Source: Stutzerimonas stutzeri
GTDB taxonomy: Bacteria > Pseudomonadota > Gammaproteobacteria > Pseudomonadales > Pseudomonadaceae
Assembly: GCF_000952685.1 (NCBI RefSeq)
Contig: NZ_JYHV01000035.1
Span: 1-64,000 of the forward strand
DNA length: 64,000 nt
Reading direction: 5' to 3'
The position numbers were made by a program, and so were the translations under genes. Numbering within the stretch: the stretch's first letter is position 1; every line of letters begins with the position of its first letter. The notes under the pieces were generated by a model. The model made no database searches. It worked only from the letters and a program-made list of their open reading frames with translations, and had not been told where the DNA came from. This document shows positions 17,545 through 26,979 of the stretch, one piece after another.

Positions 17545-19611
17545 ATGCACCCTCTGCCGCCCCTTAGTCCATTCATCCTAGCCCTTTGTTGCAATCTGCT
17601 CTCGCCCGCCGTGCAAGCAGAACCGCAAGTCGCTATTCGACTCAATGGTCAACCGCTGCAGCCGACCTGGGAATCGCTCACCGATGATCGTTTCGCGACG
17701 GAGCTGAACCTGTCGAAAGGCAGCTTGCAGCTGGGTCCCGGCGAGGCCAAGGCTCAATCGCTCAAGCCGTTCCAGCGTCATGAACTGAACGCCGATAGTC
17801 GCTTCGATTTCGACGTCACAACACCCGGCCGCTATCGCCTGCTGATAAAGACTGGCGATGATGCCAACCTGCGGTTGCTGCCGATTCGCCCGCCGAGCGA
17901 GCCCGTCGTGCAGGCCTGCCGGCCATGGGATGGCGAAGCCGTGCAGGTCCCGGTTGCCGGTGTATTCAGCAACGGCCAGCGGTTGCGCGATGCCTACAGC
18001 GGCAACACCGCCACCGTGCAGAACGGCAAGGTCGAGCTGACCCCGGCACCCGGCAGCGACGGCTTGCTGTTGATCGAAGCCGCGGAATCGCGTTCAGAGC
18101 AGGCGCGAGACTGGCGCAACGCGACCGTCTATTTCGCCCTCACCGACCGTTTCGCCAACGGCGACCCGAGCAACGACCGCAGCTATGGCCGCGAGCCGGA
18201 CGGCGCGCAGGAGATTGGCACCTTCCACGGCGGCGATATCAAAGGGCTGACGGGCAAGCTCGATTACCTCGCCAAGCTGGGCATCGACGCACTGTGGATC
18301 AGCGCGCCGTACGAGCAGATCCACGGCTGGGTGGGCGGTGGCGAGAACGGCGACTTCCGCCACTACGCCTATCACGGTTATTACGCGCTGGATTACACCC
18401 AGCTGGATGCCAACATGGGCAGCGAAGACGACCTGCGCCAGCTGATCGAGCAGGCGCATGCGCGTGGCATCCGCGTACTGTTCGATGTGGTGCTCAACCA
18501 CGCCGGCTATTCCACCCTGGCCGACATGCAGACCTTCGGCTTCGGCGGCCTGCGCGACGGCATGGCGCAATACCTGCCCGAACGCTGGACCGACTGGCAG
18601 CCGGAGCCGTACGAGAACCTGCACGCCTATCACAACCTGATCGACTACGATCACCCGGCCTGGTCCCGCTGGTGGGGCAAGGACTGGGTACGCGCCGGTA
18701 TCGCCGACTACCCTGCTCCACCCAGCGTTCTGGTGGATCCGCTCAAGGGTTCGCTGGCGTTCCTGCCGGACTTTCGCACCGAGCGCGACACCCCGGTCGG
18801 CCTGCCGGAATTCCTTCGCCACAAACAGCCGACCCGAGCCGTGGAACGTGGCGGCTACGCTGTGCGCGACTACCTCACTGAGTGGCTGACCAACTGGGTG
18901 CGCGAGTTCGGCGTCGATGGCTTTCGCGCCGACACCGTCATGCACGTCGAACCAGCGGCCTGGGCACAGCTGCGCCAGCAGGCGGACCAGGCCCGCCGCG
19001 ACTGGTCAGCGGCCAACCCGAACGACCCACTGGCCGGCGAGCCGTTCTGGATGGTCGGTGAAGCCTTCGGTCACGGCCCGGAAACCAGCGACTATCAGGC
19101 CAACGGATTCGACGCGCTGATCAATTTCGCCTTCCAGCAGGAAATCGCCGGCGCGGCCAGCGACTGCCTGCGTCGTGCCGACAAGGGCTACAGCCATTAC
19201 GCCGAGTTGCTGACCAACCACCCCGGGCACAACTTCTTGAGCTACGCCTCGTCCCATGACACCTCGCTGTTCAGCGCCCAACACGACGGCGATCTGCAAC
19301 GTCAACGCGGTCTCGCCAGCGCGCTCTTGCTGAGTCCCGGCGCGGTGCAGATCTACTACGGCGACGAGAGCGCACGTGCCTTCGGCCCTACCGGCTCCGA
19401 TCCCTTCCAAGGCACCCGCTCGGACATGAACTGGGGCGATCACAGCAAACCGGACATCGCTGCGCTGATCGCGCACTGGCAGCGCATCGGCCAGTTCCGC
19501 GCCCGCCACCCGGCCGTCGGTGCCGGCAGCCATCGGCAACTGTCCGAGTCGCCCTATGCCTTCGCTCGCCAGCACGGCGCGGACAAGATCATCGTCGTGC
19601 AGGCTCGTTGA
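17545..19611 (+). CDS. malS: Periplasmic alpha-amylase MalS
   Basis: A 688-residue GH13 amylase of MalS length (E. coli 676). It has a signal peptide (about residues 1-25, PAVQA), an N-terminal beta-domain of about 165 residues, and a catalytic barrel. The barrel regions are DVVLNH (314-319), DGFRADTVMH with nucleophile Asp463, MVGEAFG with acid/base Glu506 and SSHD with Asp572. MalS trims long maltodextrins in the periplasm to sizes that MalE accepts. It is divergent from malE and followed after 25 bp by the kinase-fold gene, with which it probably forms an operon. Confidence 0.93.
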   Translation: MHPLPPLSPFILALCCNLLSPAVQAEPQVAIRLNGQPLQPTWESLTDDRFATELNLSKGSLQLGPGEAKAQSLKPFQRHELNADSRFDFDVTTPGRYRLLIKTGDDANLRLLPIRPPSEPVVQACRPWDGEAVQVPVAGVFSNGQRLRDAYSGNTATVQNGKVELTPAPGSDGLLLIEAAESRSEQARDWRNATVYFALTDRFANGDPSNDRSYGREPDGAQEIGTFHGGDIKGLTGKLDYLAKLGIDALWISAPYEQIHGWVGGGENGDFRHYAYHGYYALDYTQLDANMGSEDDLRQLIEQAHARGIRVLFDVVLNHAGYSTLADMQTFGFGGLRDGMAQYLPERWTDWQPEPYENLHAYHNLIDYDHPAWSRWWGKDWVRAGIADYPAPPSVLVDPLKGSLAFLPDFRTERDTPVGLPEFLRHKQPTRAVERGGYAVRDYLTEWLTNWVREFGVDGFRADTVMHVEPAAWAQLRQQADQARRDWSAANPNDPLAGEPFWMVGEAFGHGPETSDYQANGFDALINFAFQQEIAGAASDCLRRADKGYSHYAELLTNHPGHNFLSYASSHDTSLFSAQHDGDLQRQRGLASALLLSPGAVQIYYGDESARAFGPTGSDPFQGTRSDMNWGDHSKPDIAALIAHWQRIGQFRARHPAVGAGSHRQLSESPYAFARQHGADKIIVVQAR

Positions 19612-19636
19612 GCCGTACAGCTGCAGAGGAACCCTC

Positions 19637-20704
19637 ATGACACCTGAACAACAACGCCATGCCGCCCAGCTCGAGTTCGTCGCCAGCGGGGCTGAGATGG
19701 AAATCGGCACGCCCGCCGATTGCCCGCTGCCGCTCGAGCAGCTGGTCGCCACACGGGGCGACGAGCCCTATGTACGCGAATGCTTCAGCGCCGGCCTCAC
19801 GGCGCACGTCTATCGCATCCATGCCGGCGGCCAGGACTGGACGCTGAAACGCGCCCGCAGCCAATGCAAGGTGCAGAACATCGATGGGCAGACCAGCTTT
19901 CTCAACGAGATCCAGCGGCGCGCCGACTTGCGCCAGCTCAAGCGCGACCCGGCGCTCGGCGAGCGGCTCAACGCCATCGTCGATACCCGCTATGCCAGCT
20001 TCCGCCATGGCGTGCTGCTGTCGCCCTGGATCGACGGCGTCCCGGTCCGGGCCTGGAACGAGCGGCAGCTCACGCAGCTCTTCGACACGCTGGTGGCGCT
20101 GCTGCTCGGTGGGTTGTTCGAGTGGGACCTGTGCCCCGGCAATACCCTCGACGATGGCCAGGTGCGGCTGTTCGACTTCGGCTACATGTACCGCTTCGAT
20201 CCGCTGCGCCAGTTCAACAGCAACGGCACCGCAATGCCGCAGTTCCACGCCGCCGAGCGATTCGAGACGCGTCAGTATTTCGCGCATCTGCTGGGGCTGG
20301 AGCAACAGGGCGAACAGCTCGCGCTCGCCGCCTACTTGATGGAAAAGCACATCGCCATCGATGCCTATCAGCGTCTGCGTGCGGGGCTCGCGTCCCGTGG
20401 CGCCGCATCGACAGTGCTCGACTGGCTGGACGGCATCATCACCGGCTGGCGGCAAGCGGTGTCAGGCGGTGCAGAGGCGCTGTATCTGCAGGAAGCCTGG
20501 CGTTCACACTGGCTCGATCTGCATGACGACCTCGGCGGCCAGACCTGCACGCCCTCTACCCTGGCGCGCATCGGCTGGCTGGAACAGGCCGTTCGCGAGC
20601 GTCACCGGGATCTGCAGCGCCTGACGGCCGCGGGGCCGGCCGAGCCTCTGCTGTCTGAGCTGCGCGAAGCTCGGCGCCTGGCGACGCAGTGGCAGGTGGC
20701 ATGA
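19637..20704 (+). CDS. Protein-kinase-fold protein of unknown substrate, linked to malS
   Basis: A 355-residue soluble protein with a complete kinase core: a loop SAGLTAHVYRI, Lys71 in WTLKRA, Glu91 in FLNEIQRR (helix C), catalytic loop EWDLCPGN with Asp164 and Asn169, and D180-F-G182 in RLFDFGYMY. The catalytic loop differs from HRD-type protein kinases and is closer to APH/small-molecule or lipopolysaccharide kinases. The C-terminal half is helical. AGAGGA at 19625 supports the ATG. Placement 25 bp after malS suggests action on a maltodextrin or another mal component, but that is inference. I do not recognise a named family. Confidence 0.75.
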   Translation: MTPEQQRHAAQLEFVASGAEMEIGTPADCPLPLEQLVATRGDEPYVRECFSAGLTAHVYRIHAGGQDWTLKRARSQCKVQNIDGQTSFLNEIQRRADLRQLKRDPALGERLNAIVDTRYASFRHGVLLSPWIDGVPVRAWNERQLTQLFDTLVALLLGGLFEWDLCPGNTLDDGQVRLFDFGYMYRFDPLRQFNSNGTAMPQFHAAERFETRQYFAHLLGLEQQGEQLALAAYLMEKHIAIDAYQRLRAGLASRGAASTVLDWLDGIITGWRQAVSGGAEALYLQEAWRSHWLDLHDDLGGQTCTPSTLARIGWLEQAVRERHRDLQRLTAAGPAEPLLSELREARRLATQWQVA

Positions 20705-20770
20705 CCGCTGCTCAAATCGTTCGATTACCGCCCAGCTTCAGACATGCAAAGGAGGAAGCCCGGTTCGTCT

Positions 20771-20799
20771 TTGATATCGTGTATTAACCAGATGGTACA
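20771..20799. promoter_or_regulatory. aroQ promoter with candidate TetR operator A
   Basis: ATTAACCAGATGGTACA (20783-20799) matches the site before the Gfo/Idh gene (26963-26979, minus strand) at 15 of 17 bases. A possible -35 TTGATA at 20771-20776 lies just upstream, so a bound repressor would cover the promoter. The aroQ ATG is 17 bp downstream. Confidence 0.6.
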
Positions 20800-20816
20800 T
20801 TTATCGAAGAGCCGCA

Positions 20817-21263
20817 ATGACCCAGACCATTCTTGTTTTGAACGGCCCCAATCTGAACCTGTTGGGCACCCGCGAACCCGCCACTTACGGCTCTGAGACC
20901 CTTGCCGATATCGCCGAGCTGTGTCGCCGCACCGGTGAGGCCAATGGGCTGGACATCGAATTTTTCCAGACCAACCATGAGGGTGAGCTGCTGGATCGCA
21001 TCCATTCCGCACGCGGCCGCTGCGCCGGCATCCTGATCAACCCGGCGGCCTGGACGCACACCTCGGTAGCCGTACGTGATGCATTGGCGGCAGTCGAGCT
21101 GCCGGTGATCGAGGTGCACCTGTCCAACGTGCACAAGCGCGAAGCCTTCCGCCATCACTCCTATGTCTCGCCGATTGCGGTCGGGGTGATCTGCGGGCTG
21201 GGAAGCCACGGCTACCGTCTTGGCCTGGAACATTTCGCTCACCTGCTCAAGGCTCGCCCATGA
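20817..21263 (+). CDS. aroQ: Type II 3-dehydroquinate dehydratase (catabolic, QuiB role)
   Basis: A 148-residue dodecameric enzyme that converts 3-dehydroquinate to 3-dehydroshikimate. The active-site residues are present: Arg19 and Tyr24 (REPATYG), Asn75 in LINPAAWTH, His101 in [11 protein letters not shown] and Arg112. It overlaps the next gene by 4 bp (ATGA). Its place with a quinate/shikimate dehydrogenase, quiC and pca genes points to a catabolic role rather than aromatic amino-acid synthesis. It is preceded by operator A. Confidence 0.95.
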   Translation: MTQTILVLNGPNLNLLGTREPATYGSETLADIAELCRRTGEANGLDIEFFQTNHEGELLDRIHSARGRCAGILINPAAWTHTSVAVRDALAAVELPVIEVHLSNVHKREAFRHHSYVSPIAVGVICGLGSHGYRLGLEHFAHLLKARP

Positions 21264-22114
21264 CCGACTCGACGACGCGTTCGGTACTCGCCGGCCTGAT
21301 CGGCGCAGGCATCCAGGCCTCACGCACGCCCGCGCTGCATGAGCACGAAGGCGATGCCCAAGGCATCCGCTACCTGTACCGGTTGATCGACCTGGACGCG
21401 CTCGGCCTCGACCTGGCCGCCCTGCCCGACTTGCTCAGCGCGGCGGAACGCATGGGCTTTACCGGGCTGAACATCACCTTCCCGGCGAAACAGGCGGTCA
21501 TTCCCTTGCTCGACGAGCTGTCGGACGAAGCCCGAGGCATCGGCGCGGTCAATACGGTGGTGCTCAAGGACGGCAAACGCGTCGGCCATAACACCGATGC
21601 ACTGGGTTTCGCCGAAGGGTTCCGCCGCGGCCTGCCTGGCGTCGCGCGTCGTCATGTCGTGCAGATGGGTGCCGGCGGTGCCGGGGCCGCGGTGGCCCAT
21701 GCATTGCTGACCGAAGGGGTCGAACGGTTGAGCATTTTCGAGGTGGACCCAGCGCGCGCGCAGGGGCTGGTGGACAACCTCGGTGCCACCTTCGGCAAGG
21801 CGCGCGTCGAGGTCGGTCGCGATCTGCCCGCGGCGATGGCCCAGGCTGACGGCCTGGTCAACACCACGCCGGTGGGCATGGCCAAGCTGCCGGGCACGCC
21901 ACTGCCGGTCGAGCTGCTGCGCGCCGATCTCTGGGTCGCCGAGATCATCTATTTCCCGCTGGAAACGGAGTTGCTGCGCCACGCCCGTGCCATCGGCTGC
22001 CCGACGCTCGATGGCGGCACCATGGCGGTGTTCCAGGCGGTCAAGGCATTCGAGCTGTTCGCTGGCGTGCACGCCGACGCCGAGCGGATGCAGGCGCATT
22101 TTCTTTCCATGTGA
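21260..22114 (+). CDS. Quinate/shikimate dehydrogenase (AroE superfamily, catabolic type)
   Basis: A 284-residue NAD(P) enzyme. It has a catalytic Lys in NITFPAK, Asp in NTDALGF, a glycine loop [14 protein letters not shown] and the C-terminal [16 protein letters not shown]. Residues 20-27 read ASRTPALHE, where biosynthetic AroE has S-R-S-P-x-x-H-N. This SRTP-x-x-HE form is typical of catabolic quinate/shikimate dehydrogenases such as QsuD. It would oxidise quinate to 3-dehydroquinate and/or shikimate to 3-dehydroshikimate. It is translationally coupled to aroQ. Confidence 0.88.
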   Translation: MTDSTTRSVLAGLIGAGIQASRTPALHEHEGDAQGIRYLYRLIDLDALGLDLAALPDLLSAAERMGFTGLNITFPAKQAVIPLLDELSDEARGIGAVNTVVLKDGKRVGHNTDALGFAEGFRRGLPGVARRHVVQMGAGGAGAAVAHALLTEGVERLSIFEVDPARAQGLVDNLGATFGKARVEVGRDLPAAMAQADGLVNTTPVGMAKLPGTPLPVELLRADLWVAEIIYFPLETELLRHARAIGCPTLDGGTMAVFQAVKAFELFAGVHADAERMQAHFLSM

Positions 22115-22166
22115 CGTCCTCTCCATGTGACGTCGCGACGTGGCCGTGCAGGTCGGGCCGTTTCAG

Positions 22167-22832
22167 TCAGGCCTGCAGGTAGCGCAGCACCGACTCGCAG
22201 ATCATTTCGCGATGCCGCGCCTGCACCTGCGGGTCATGCAGATCGATCTGAAAGATTTCGCCGAAGGTGTGCCGATTGGAGTTGCGATAAAAGCAGAACG
22301 AGCTGATCAGCAGGTGTACGTCCAGCGCGATCAAGCCCTTGCGGAACAACCCGGCCGCCTCGCCGCGCCGCAGGATCTCGTCCAGCAGCACCAGCACGTT
22401 GTTGCTCAATGAGCGAATCGCCTCGGAGCGCTTCACGAATTGGCCGTGGTGGATGTTCTCGACACTGACAATGCGGATGAACCCCGGATTGCTGTCGTGG
22501 TGGTCGAAGGTGAATTCGACCAGCCGACGAATCGCCTCGCGCGGTTCCAGCTCGGCCAGATGCAGCGAGCTTTCGGTGTTGCGGATATCGCCGTACAACC
22601 GCTCCAGCACCTGCAGGTAGAGCTGCTCCTTGCTGCCGAAATAGTAGTAGATCATCCGCTTCGAGGTACGGGTGCGCTCGGCGATGGCATCGACCCGCGC
22701 GCCGGACAACCCCTGCTGGACGAACTCCGCAATGGCGGCCTCGAGAATGTCCTGGCGAGTTTTTTCCGGGTTGTTCTTGCGTCCCGTGCGAGGCGCTTTC
22801 TCGGCTACTAAGGCATCGACTGCTTGCGTCAT
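22167..22832 (-). CDS. TetR-family regulator of the quinate/shikimate genes (QuiR-like)
   Basis: A 221-residue repressor. An N-terminal helix-turn-helix (NPEKTRQDILEAAIAEFVQQ, then GARVDAIAERTRTSKRMIYY) precedes a ligand domain. The ATG at 22832 gives MTQAVDALVAEKAPRTGRK. Upstream residues of the open frame fall inside the spacer and quiC end. It lies 76 bp after quiC on the same strand, so quiC and this gene may be co-transcribed. Its likely targets are four TAACC[AG]G operators in the cluster. The ligand is probably shikimate, quinate or 3-dehydroshikimate, by inference. Confidence 0.85.
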   Translation of the reverse strand: MTQAVDALVAEKAPRTGRKNNPEKTRQDILEAAIAEFVQQGLSGARVDAIAERTRTSKRMIYYYFGSKEQLYLQVLERLYGDIRNTESSLHLAELEPREAIRRLVEFTFDHHDSNPGFIRIVSVENIHHGQFVKRSEAIRSLSNNVLVLLDEILRRGEAAGLFRKGLIALDVHLLISSFCFYRNSNRHTFGEIFQIDLHDPQVQARHREMICESVLRYLQA

Positions 22833-22908
22833 CGTGATATCTGTCAGGCTTTGGCGAGAGGCGATTATGGACCGCCTGACGCTGAAATAAAGTGCTGGCG
22901 ATCCGCGC

Positions 22909-24819
22909 TTACAGCTTTGGCGTGGTGGTCGCGCCGCTACGGGCCTTGGCCATGGCCGCCAGCCGTACCGCGACGTTCGCCGCACCATAGCCTGCATAGC
23001 CATTCTTGCGCTGTAACACTTCGAAGAAGAATCGCCCCTCGAACGCCTCGGTGTAGACGTGGAACAGTTCGCCACCCTGGGCATCGCGATCGTAAAGCAC
23101 GTTGTAGTACGCCAGCTCGCTCAGGAACTCATCGTCGAAATCGAAGCGCGCGGCCAGGTCGTCGTAGTAATTCAGCGGAATGTCGAGCAGCGGCACCCCG
23201 GCGTCCTTGGCCCGATTCACCTCGGTGAAGATGTCCTGGCAGTCGAAGGCAATGTGATGCACGCCGGAGCCGCGATAGCTCGATACCGCATGGGAAATCG
23301 CCGTGTTGCGGTTATCCGAGATGTTCAGCGGCAGCCGAATGCTGCTACAGCGGCTGCGGATGGCACGGCTTTTCACCAGTCCATAGGGGTCGGGCAGCAC
23401 GACTTCGTCGTCGGCCTGGAAATCGAACAGGGTCTTGTAGAACAGCACCCAGGTATCCAGCCCGTCGGCCGGCAGCGCCATGGCCATGTGGTCGATGCGC
23501 CCCAGCTGGCCGCCCTGCTTGGCGTCCGGATCCAGGATGAAATCGCTGTCATAGATCGTGCGTCCGGGCTCGCCGTGCTCCACCAGATAGATCAGGCTGC
23601 CGTCCGGCGCGCGTACGGCGGGGATCTCCGTCTCGTTCGGCCCGACCAGGCCGCGATAGGGTTGCCCCTTGAACGCCCTCGCCCGTTCCAGTGCGGCGGC
23701 TCCGTCACGCACGCGCAGCGCCGTTGCGCATAGCGATGGACCATGGGCTTCGAAGAAGTTGTGGCCAAACGAATAGGGCTCGGCGTTGAGCACGATGTTG
23801 ATGTCGCCTTGGCGCATCAGGCTGACCGCCTTCGAGCGGTGTTTGCCGGCACGGGCGAATCCCAGCCGTTCGAGCCAGTCGCTCAGCTTGGCGGCACAGG
23901 GCTCGTCCACCGCGAATTCGAGAAATTCGACGCCCTCATAACGGCTCGCCTCGGGCGGTGCGAACAGCGTGTCGAGCTGCGCAGCCGGCGCCGGGTTCTG
24001 CTCCAGCAGCTTGCGGGTCTTCTCTTCGAGATACAGCAGCGAACGCAGTCCATCGGCGGCATTGCTGCGCGGCGGCGCGGCGCGGAAACCATCGTTGAAG
24101 ATTTCCAGCGACAGCGGGCCGCTGTAGCCGGTCCGCAGAATGGGCGCAAGAAACGCCGGTAGATCGAACTCGCCCTGACCGGGGAAACAGCGGAAGTGGC
24201 GGCTCCACTCCAGCACGTCCATGGCCAGCACCGGCGCATCGGCCATCTGTACGAAGAAGATCTTCTCGGCGGGAATCTCGCTGATTGCCGCCGGATCGCC
24301 CTTGAGCGAGAGGGTATGGAAACTGTCGAGAATCACGCCCAGCGCCGGATGATCAACCTGTTTGACCAGCTTCCAGACCTGCTGATAGGTATTGACGTGG
24401 CGACCCCAGGCCAGCGCCTCGTAGCCGATTCGCAACTGCCGGGCGCCTGCCCGTTCGGCCAGCAGCGCCAGATCGTCGGCCAGTATCTGCTCGTCGCCGA
24501 GGGAATCGGGCTGCACGTTACTGCATACCAGGACCAGATCGGTACCCAGCTCCTGCATCAGGTCGAATTTGCGTTCGGCACGGTCGATGTTGCGCTGGAG
24601 CCGCTCGCGGCGGCAGCCTTCGAAATCGCGAAACGGTTGGAACAAGGTAATCGCAATGCCTAGATCCTGGCACATGCGCTGGATGTCGCGCGGGCTGCCG
24701 GAGTAATACAACAGATCGTTTTCGAAGATTTCGACACCGTCGAAACCGGCCGAGGCGATGGCTTCAAGCTTTTCTGGAAGGGTCCCGCTCAGGGAGACAG
24801 TTGCGATCGAGCGATGCAT
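22909..24819 (-). CDS. quiC: 3-dehydroshikimate dehydratase QuiC (TIM barrel plus VOC fusion)
   Basis: A 636-residue enzyme converting 3-dehydroshikimate to protocatechuate. The N-terminal sugar-isomerase-like TIM barrel (1-270) carries metal ligands Glu134 (GYEALAWG), Asp165 (ILDSFH), Gln191 (FVQMADAP) and Glu239 (SLEIFND). These match the numbering reported for P. putida QuiC1, as I recall it. The C-terminal half (about 295-610) is a two-module VOC/4-hydroxyphenylpyruvate-dioxygenase-like domain. The ATG at 24819, with GGAG upstream, was chosen over 24852 because it restores this numbering. Operator B lies 125 bp upstream. Confidence 0.95.
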   Translation of the reverse strand: MHRSIATVSLSGTLPEKLEAIASAGFDGVEIFENDLLYYSGSPRDIQRMCQDLGIAITLFQPFRDFEGCRRERLQRNIDRAERKFDLMQELGTDLVLVCSNVQPDSLGDEQILADDLALLAERAGARQLRIGYEALAWGRHVNTYQQVWKLVKQVDHPALGVILDSFHTLSLKGDPAAISEIPAEKIFFVQMADAPVLAMDVLEWSRHFRCFPGQGEFDLPAFLAPILRTGYSGPLSLEIFNDGFRAAPPRSNAADGLRSLLYLEEKTRKLLEQNPAPAAQLDTLFAPPEASRYEGVEFLEFAVDEPCAAKLSDWLERLGFARAGKHRSKAVSLMRQGDINIVLNAEPYSFGHNFFEAHGPSLCATALRVRDGAAALERARAFKGQPYRGLVGPNETEIPAVRAPDGSLIYLVEHGEPGRTIYDSDFILDPDAKQGGQLGRIDHMAMALPADGLDTWVLFYKTLFDFQADDEVVLPDPYGLVKSRAIRSRCSSIRLPLNISDNRNTAISHAVSSYRGSGVHHIAFDCQDIFTEVNRAKDAGVPLLDIPLNYYDDLAARFDFDDEFLSELAYYNVLYDRDAQGGELFHVYTEAFEGRFFFEVLQRKNGYAGYGAANVAVRLAAMAKARSGATTTPKL

Positions 24820-24943
24820 GCGAAGGCTCCTGGTCGACGACGATGGCGACACGCCGGATTGGCGTCGTTACGTTGGATGGGCGCCAAGGATCACTCGGCT
24901 TTGATCGATCTTGGCGTGTGAGCGTCAGGCGCGCAAACAGAAT

Positions 24944-24961
24944 GTACTAACCAGTGAGTTT
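24944..24961. promoter_or_regulatory. Candidate TetR operator B, quiC promoter
   Basis: GTACTAACCAGTGAGTTT matches the site at 27332-27349 at 15 of 18 bases and shares GTAYTAACCAG with operator A. It sits in the 215-bp gap upstream of quiC. The rest of that gap shows no gene. Confidence 0.6.
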
Positions 24962-25034
24962 TACTGTTCGATAATCGAACGCTCGATGATCGCTTCGCGT
25001 AAACCGCCGCATCTGGAATGCTTCTCCCGGCATC

Positions 25035-25853
25035 TCATGGCGCCAACGCCAGCACTCGACGGGTCGCCTCGAGCGCCATGCGCGCCCTGTCGAGCGCGCT
25101 CACGCCCTGCTCCATCAGGTTGCGCGTAGGGATTTCCAGGCTCAGCGGGATGTTCGCCGGCAAGGCGCGCAGCAGCGCGACCAGATCGCAATCGCCCTCA
25201 CCCGGGAAGCGGCGCTCGTTGCGCGCCTGGCGGAGAATCTCGTCCATATCGTCCGGGCGCGGACCTGCCACGTCGCACAGTTGCATATAGCGCAGGCGTT
25301 TCGGCGCGACCTTGGCGAGGTCTTCAAGACTCGATCCAGAACGATCGAAGTGGAAGGCATCGACCAGCACGCCACCATTGTCGCGGCCCGCCGCCTCGAC
25401 GATGCGCGCCGCCTGATTCAGATCACGCGCATCGGTCCAAGGCATGAACTCCAGGTGCGAATGCAGACCGAACGGTTCGGCCAGTTCGCACAGTTCGGCG
25501 AAATGCTCGGTCAGTCGGGCCTCGTCGGGATCGTTGCCTGCCACCAGCAACTCGCTGGCACCCAGCTCCGCGCTCACGGCCAGTACCGGTGCGAAGTCGC
25601 TGATGCGGGTTTCGGGCTTGAGGCGGAGAATCTCGGCGTCGAGCACCCGCACGCCCGTGTCCCGCATACGCGCCAGGGTCTGGTTTAGCAGCGCCCGGTC
25701 GGCAACCAACGAGAAATGCTGTTCGTCGGCCGTCGCCGGGATCAGCCGCAGCCCGACATGGCTATAACCGGCCCGAGCGGCCACTTCCACCATGTCGGGT
25801 GGAGAGAGCTCCAGGACGGTCAGCGTTGCCAGGGAAAGAATGCGTTGGGTCAT
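25035..25853 (-). CDS. Sugar-phosphate isomerase/epimerase-like TIM-barrel protein
   Basis: A 272-residue AP-endonuclease-2/xylose-isomerase-like barrel. Candidate metal ligands are Glu in SHLEFMPW, Asp in VLVDAFHFDRSG, Gln in MQLCDVAG and Glu in LSLEIPTRN, the same Glu-Asp-Gln-Glu pattern as the QuiC barrel. It could be an epimerase, isomerase or single-domain dehydratase on a cyclic polyol or keto acid. It follows the Gfo/Idh gene by 11 bp, so the two act together. The exact reaction is unknown. Confidence 0.82.
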   Translation of the reverse strand: MTQRILSLATLTVLELSPPDMVEVAARAGYSHVGLRLIPATADEQHFSLVADRALLNQTLARMRDTGVRVLDAEILRLKPETRISDFAPVLAVSAELGASELLVAGNDPDEARLTEHFAELCELAEPFGLHSHLEFMPWTDARDLNQAARIVEAAGRDNGGVLVDAFHFDRSGSSLEDLAKVAPKRLRYMQLCDVAGPRPDDMDEILRQARNERRFPGEGDCDLVALLRALPANIPLSLEIPTRNLMEQGVSALDRARMALEATRRVLALAP

Positions 25854-25864
25854 CGAGGGTTCTC

Positions 25865-26914
25865 TCAGAAATCTTCAGGTTCGCAGGCGGTTCCGGTCTT
25901 CGCTGCGCGCTCGATGGCTTCCACCAGCGCCAGCGTTCGTCCCGCGTCGGCCGCATCGATCAGCGGTGCTGCTTCGCCGCGGACCACGGCCAGGAAGTGG
26001 TCGAACTGGCGAGTCAAGGCATCGCCCGCCGCCACCGGTTCACTGTGACGCAGCAAAGGCTGATGCCAACCCGCACCCGGTTGTGCGTACTGCCAGCGCT
26101 GCAATTGCGGCAGGCTGATCGCGCCGCGCGTACCGGCCAGCAGGTAACAGGGTTGATCGAACTGGCGTGGATAGACGGGGTTCTCGCCGGAATCGAGCTC
26201 CCAGCTCCACGGCGCCGCCACCGCATCGGAGGCGGTCAGAGTGCCGACCGCACCGCTTTCGAAACGCAGGATCGCCGCCGCGCTGTCTTCATTGCCGAAA
26301 CCGCGCACGCCGTTGTCGAGAAACGCCTGGACCTGGCGCACCTCGCCGCACAGATGGCGCAGCAGATCGAGATCGTGAATGAGATTTGTCAGCAGCATCC
26401 CCGCGCCCGGCTCACGTCGCCACGGGATATCGAAATAGCTGTCCGGCTTCTGCAGTTGCCACAATGCGGTCACGGTGGTCAGGCGACCGAGCGCGCCTTC
26501 GTCGAGCAACTGGCGTGTCCGCGCAATCAGCGGATTGTGTCGGCGGTGGTGACCGACCAGCACCGGCACCCCGGTTTGCTCGCCGACCTCGACCAACCGG
26601 CGCGCCTGGGAAAGGCTCGTGCCGACCGGTTTTTCCACCAGCACCGGAACGCCGCGTTGCAGGCACTGCACGGCGGTATCGACATGCAATGGGTTGGGAT
26701 TGGCAATGATCACCGCATCAGGCCTGGCCCCTTCGAGCATGGCGGCCGGGTCCGCAAACCAGCTGACGCCGTGCGTAGCGGCCAGTGCCTGCGCCTGTGG
26801 ATCGGGATCGGCGATGGCACACAGCTGTGCCTCAGCCGAGCGGGCAATGATCTCGATGTGCTGCCGGCCCATGATGCCGGCGCCTACCAGCGCTATCTGC
26901 AAAGGCTGTTTCAC
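25865..26914 (-). CDS. Gfo/Idh/MocA-family NAD(P) oxidoreductase
   Basis: A 349-residue dehydrogenase with Rossmann motif GAGIMGRQH near residue 12, the family EKPVGTS near residue 95, and the catalytic-site wording NLIHDLDLLRHLCGE. Family members oxidise inositols, sugars or related polyols. Placement between quiC and tctBAC under the same operator type suggests a cyclohexane polyol acid such as quinate, shikimate or a relative. Together with the TIM-barrel gene it may feed an alternative substrate into the pathway. Operator C lies 49 bp before the ATG. Confidence 0.86.
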   Translation of the reverse strand: MKQPLQIALVGAGIMGRQHIEIIARSAEAQLCAIADPDPQAQALAATHGVSWFADPAAMLEGARPDAVIIANPNPLHVDTAVQCLQRGVPVLVEKPVGTSLSQARRLVEVGEQTGVPVLVGHHRRHNPLIARTRQLLDEGALGRLTTVTALWQLQKPDSYFDIPWRREPGAGMLLTNLIHDLDLLRHLCGEVRQVQAFLDNGVRGFGNEDSAAAILRFESGAVGTLTASDAVAAPWSWELDSGENPVYPRQFDQPCYLLAGTRGAISLPQLQRWQYAQPGAGWHQPLLRHSEPVAAGDALTRQFDHFLAVVRGEAAPLIDAADAGRTLALVEAIERAAKTGTACEPEDF

Positions 26915-26962
26915 TCCGCTCTTCCTCCAGACGATTTCAACTCACGAAACATCGATACGTTT

Positions 26963-26979
26963 TGAACCGTCTGGTTAAT
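26963..26979 (-). promoter_or_regulatory. Candidate TetR operator C, Gfo/Idh promoter
   Basis: The minus strand reads ATTAACCAGACGGTTCA, 15 of 17 identical to operator A before aroQ. It lies 49 bp upstream of the ATG at 26914, where a repressor would cover the promoter. Confidence 0.65.

Noticed and set aside
22106-22134. Short tandem duplication TCCATGTGACGTC at the end of the quinate/shikimate dehydrogenase gene
   Set aside because: The two 13-base copies straddle the stop codon and look like simple slippage. No regulatory meaning is evident.
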